From CAWJMD01 sp963843835 (GTDB lineage: Bacteria; Actinomycetota; Actinomycetes; Actinomycetales; CAWJMD01), in NCBI GenBank assembly GCA_963843835.1, contig CAWJMD010000008.1:1178001-1242000 (forward strand): a stretch of 64,000 bases of DNA, in the 5' to 3' direction. The position numbers were made by a program, and so were the translations under genes. The notes beneath the pieces are model-generated. The model was not told where the DNA came from. It was given only the letters and a program-made list of their open reading frames with translations, and did no database searches. Below, piece after piece: positions 63,628 through 64,000 of the stretch; the stretch's first letter is position 1; each line of letters begins with the position of its first letter.

Positions 63628-64000
63628 TGTCGGCGGACGTCGCCGGCTCGGCGCCAGCGTCGTCGCGCTCCGCCTCGTCCGCAGGGTCGACGACCGGCTC
63701 GTCGTGGGGCAGGGGTGGGGGCGCGGCCTTGAGGATGACCCAGCTGAGCCACACGGTGAGCGCGAAGAACGGCACACCCATCACCAGGCGCGCGACGCCG
63801 AGTGCGGCGACCTGGTCGGTGAAGTAGAGCGGCAGCTGCACCAGCAGCCGCAGCCCGAACATGGCAGCCCAGAGCCACGTGACCCGCTGGTAGGCCTTCA
63901 GTCGCGCGGGGTGGTTCCTCCAGCGCAGCCCCTCGCCGGTGAGCAGCCCGATCACGAGGCCGAGGACGGGGTAGGGCCCGGGCCCCACGCGCCTGGACGT
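63596..64000 (-). CDS. DUF3159 family membrane protein (partial)
   Basis: The C-terminal 134 codons of a membrane protein whose start lies beyond the window. GPGPYPVLGLVIGLLTGEGLRW, RVTWLWAAMFGLRLLVQLPL and GVPFFALTVWLSWVILKAAP are membrane segments, followed by an acidic tail (PVVDPADEAERDDAG). DUF3159 genes commonly sit after the TrkA-type pair in actinobacteria (Rv2693c, from memory). Function unknown. Confidence 0.75.
   Translation of the reverse strand, partial: TSRRVGPGPYPVLGLVIGLLTGEGLRWRNHPARLKAYQRVTWLWAAMFGLRLLVQLPLYFTDQVAALGVARLVMGVPFFALTVWLSWVILKAAPPPLPHDEPVVDPADEAERDDAGAEPATSADISPGRGTAAS

Overview
The window is very GC-rich DNA with an actinobacterial coding style: GTG starts are common, G/C dominates third codon positions, many stop and start codons overlap as ATGA or GTGA, and many genes lack a ribosome-binding site. 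Gene content and order (ribD-like reductase, msrB, hemQ-hemY-hemE, DUF3000 protein, rnd, dxs, TRAM methyltransferase, APC permease, two TrkA-type proteins, DUF3159 protein) match, from memory, the Rv2671-Rv2693 stretch of Mycobacterium tuberculosis. The accessory blocks between them look more like Nocardioides or Aeromicrobium (Nocardioidaceae). That family-level placement is inference.

Layout. 0-3 kb: end of an unknown gene, a RibD-type reductase, a small membrane protein, then a DoxX-like gene and an alpha/beta hydrolase gene that are both riddled with frameshifts. 3-11.1 kb: a repair and stress block with a LigC-type ATP-dependent DNA ligase, an AlkD glycosylase, a stress-type protein, a lipoprotein, a LigD-type primase-polymerase, MsrB, an acetyltransferase and a UvrA paralogue. 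11.2-14.6 kb: an APC permease followed by a compact sulfur-relay set (SQR-like flavoprotein, TusE/DsrC, DsrE2). 14.6-18 kb: the coproporphyrin-dependent haem genes hemE-hemY-hemQ. 18-21.6 kb: EamA exporter, DUF3000 protein, LuxR-type regulator with a pseudo-receiver, and RNase D. 21.6-25 kb: the iron-uptake operon efeUOB behind an IdeR/DtxR-type box. 25-28.4 kb: fadA-fadB for beta-oxidation. 28.5-30.3 kb: small genes (acetyltransferase, nucleotidyltransferase, TfoX). 30.4-34.6 kb: 3-hydroxybutyrate dehydrogenase, MHS transporter and a GAF-PucR regulator, followed by a decayed ArsR-SRPBCC pair. 35.2-41 kb: a branched-chain amino-acid-type ABC operon ending in an alpha/beta hydrolase. 41.2-44.5 kb: a hypothetical gene, dxs (one-base frameshift) and another hypothetical gene. 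44.6-49.2 kb: a pentose/fructose-type ABC importer with its ROK regulator. 49.2-55.8 kb: a glycogen-debranching-type hydrolase divergent from a LacI regulator and a CUT1 sugar importer. 55.8-64 kb: aconitase, TRAM methyltransferase, APC/KUP-like permease, two TrkA-type proteins (the second with a one-base frameshift) and part of a DUF3159 gene.

Themes. At least thirteen starts carry a TANNNT hexamer 6-7 nt before the start codon with no ribosome-binding site, the signature of leaderless transcription. In efeU this hexamer lies inside the iron box. Strong hairpins close the xyl-type and mal-type operons, and a tandem pair separates the sugar-binding protein gene from its ATPase gene. Clear regulatory palindromes precede acnA, the LacI/debranching divergon and the ArsR remnant. 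Single-base indels in dxs and the second trkA, and about ten frame changes in one hydrolase, suggest local sequence errors that should be settled before calling these genes dead. I saw no tRNA, rRNA, CRISPR array, transposase or phage gene, and no gene-free stretch longer than about 220 bases.
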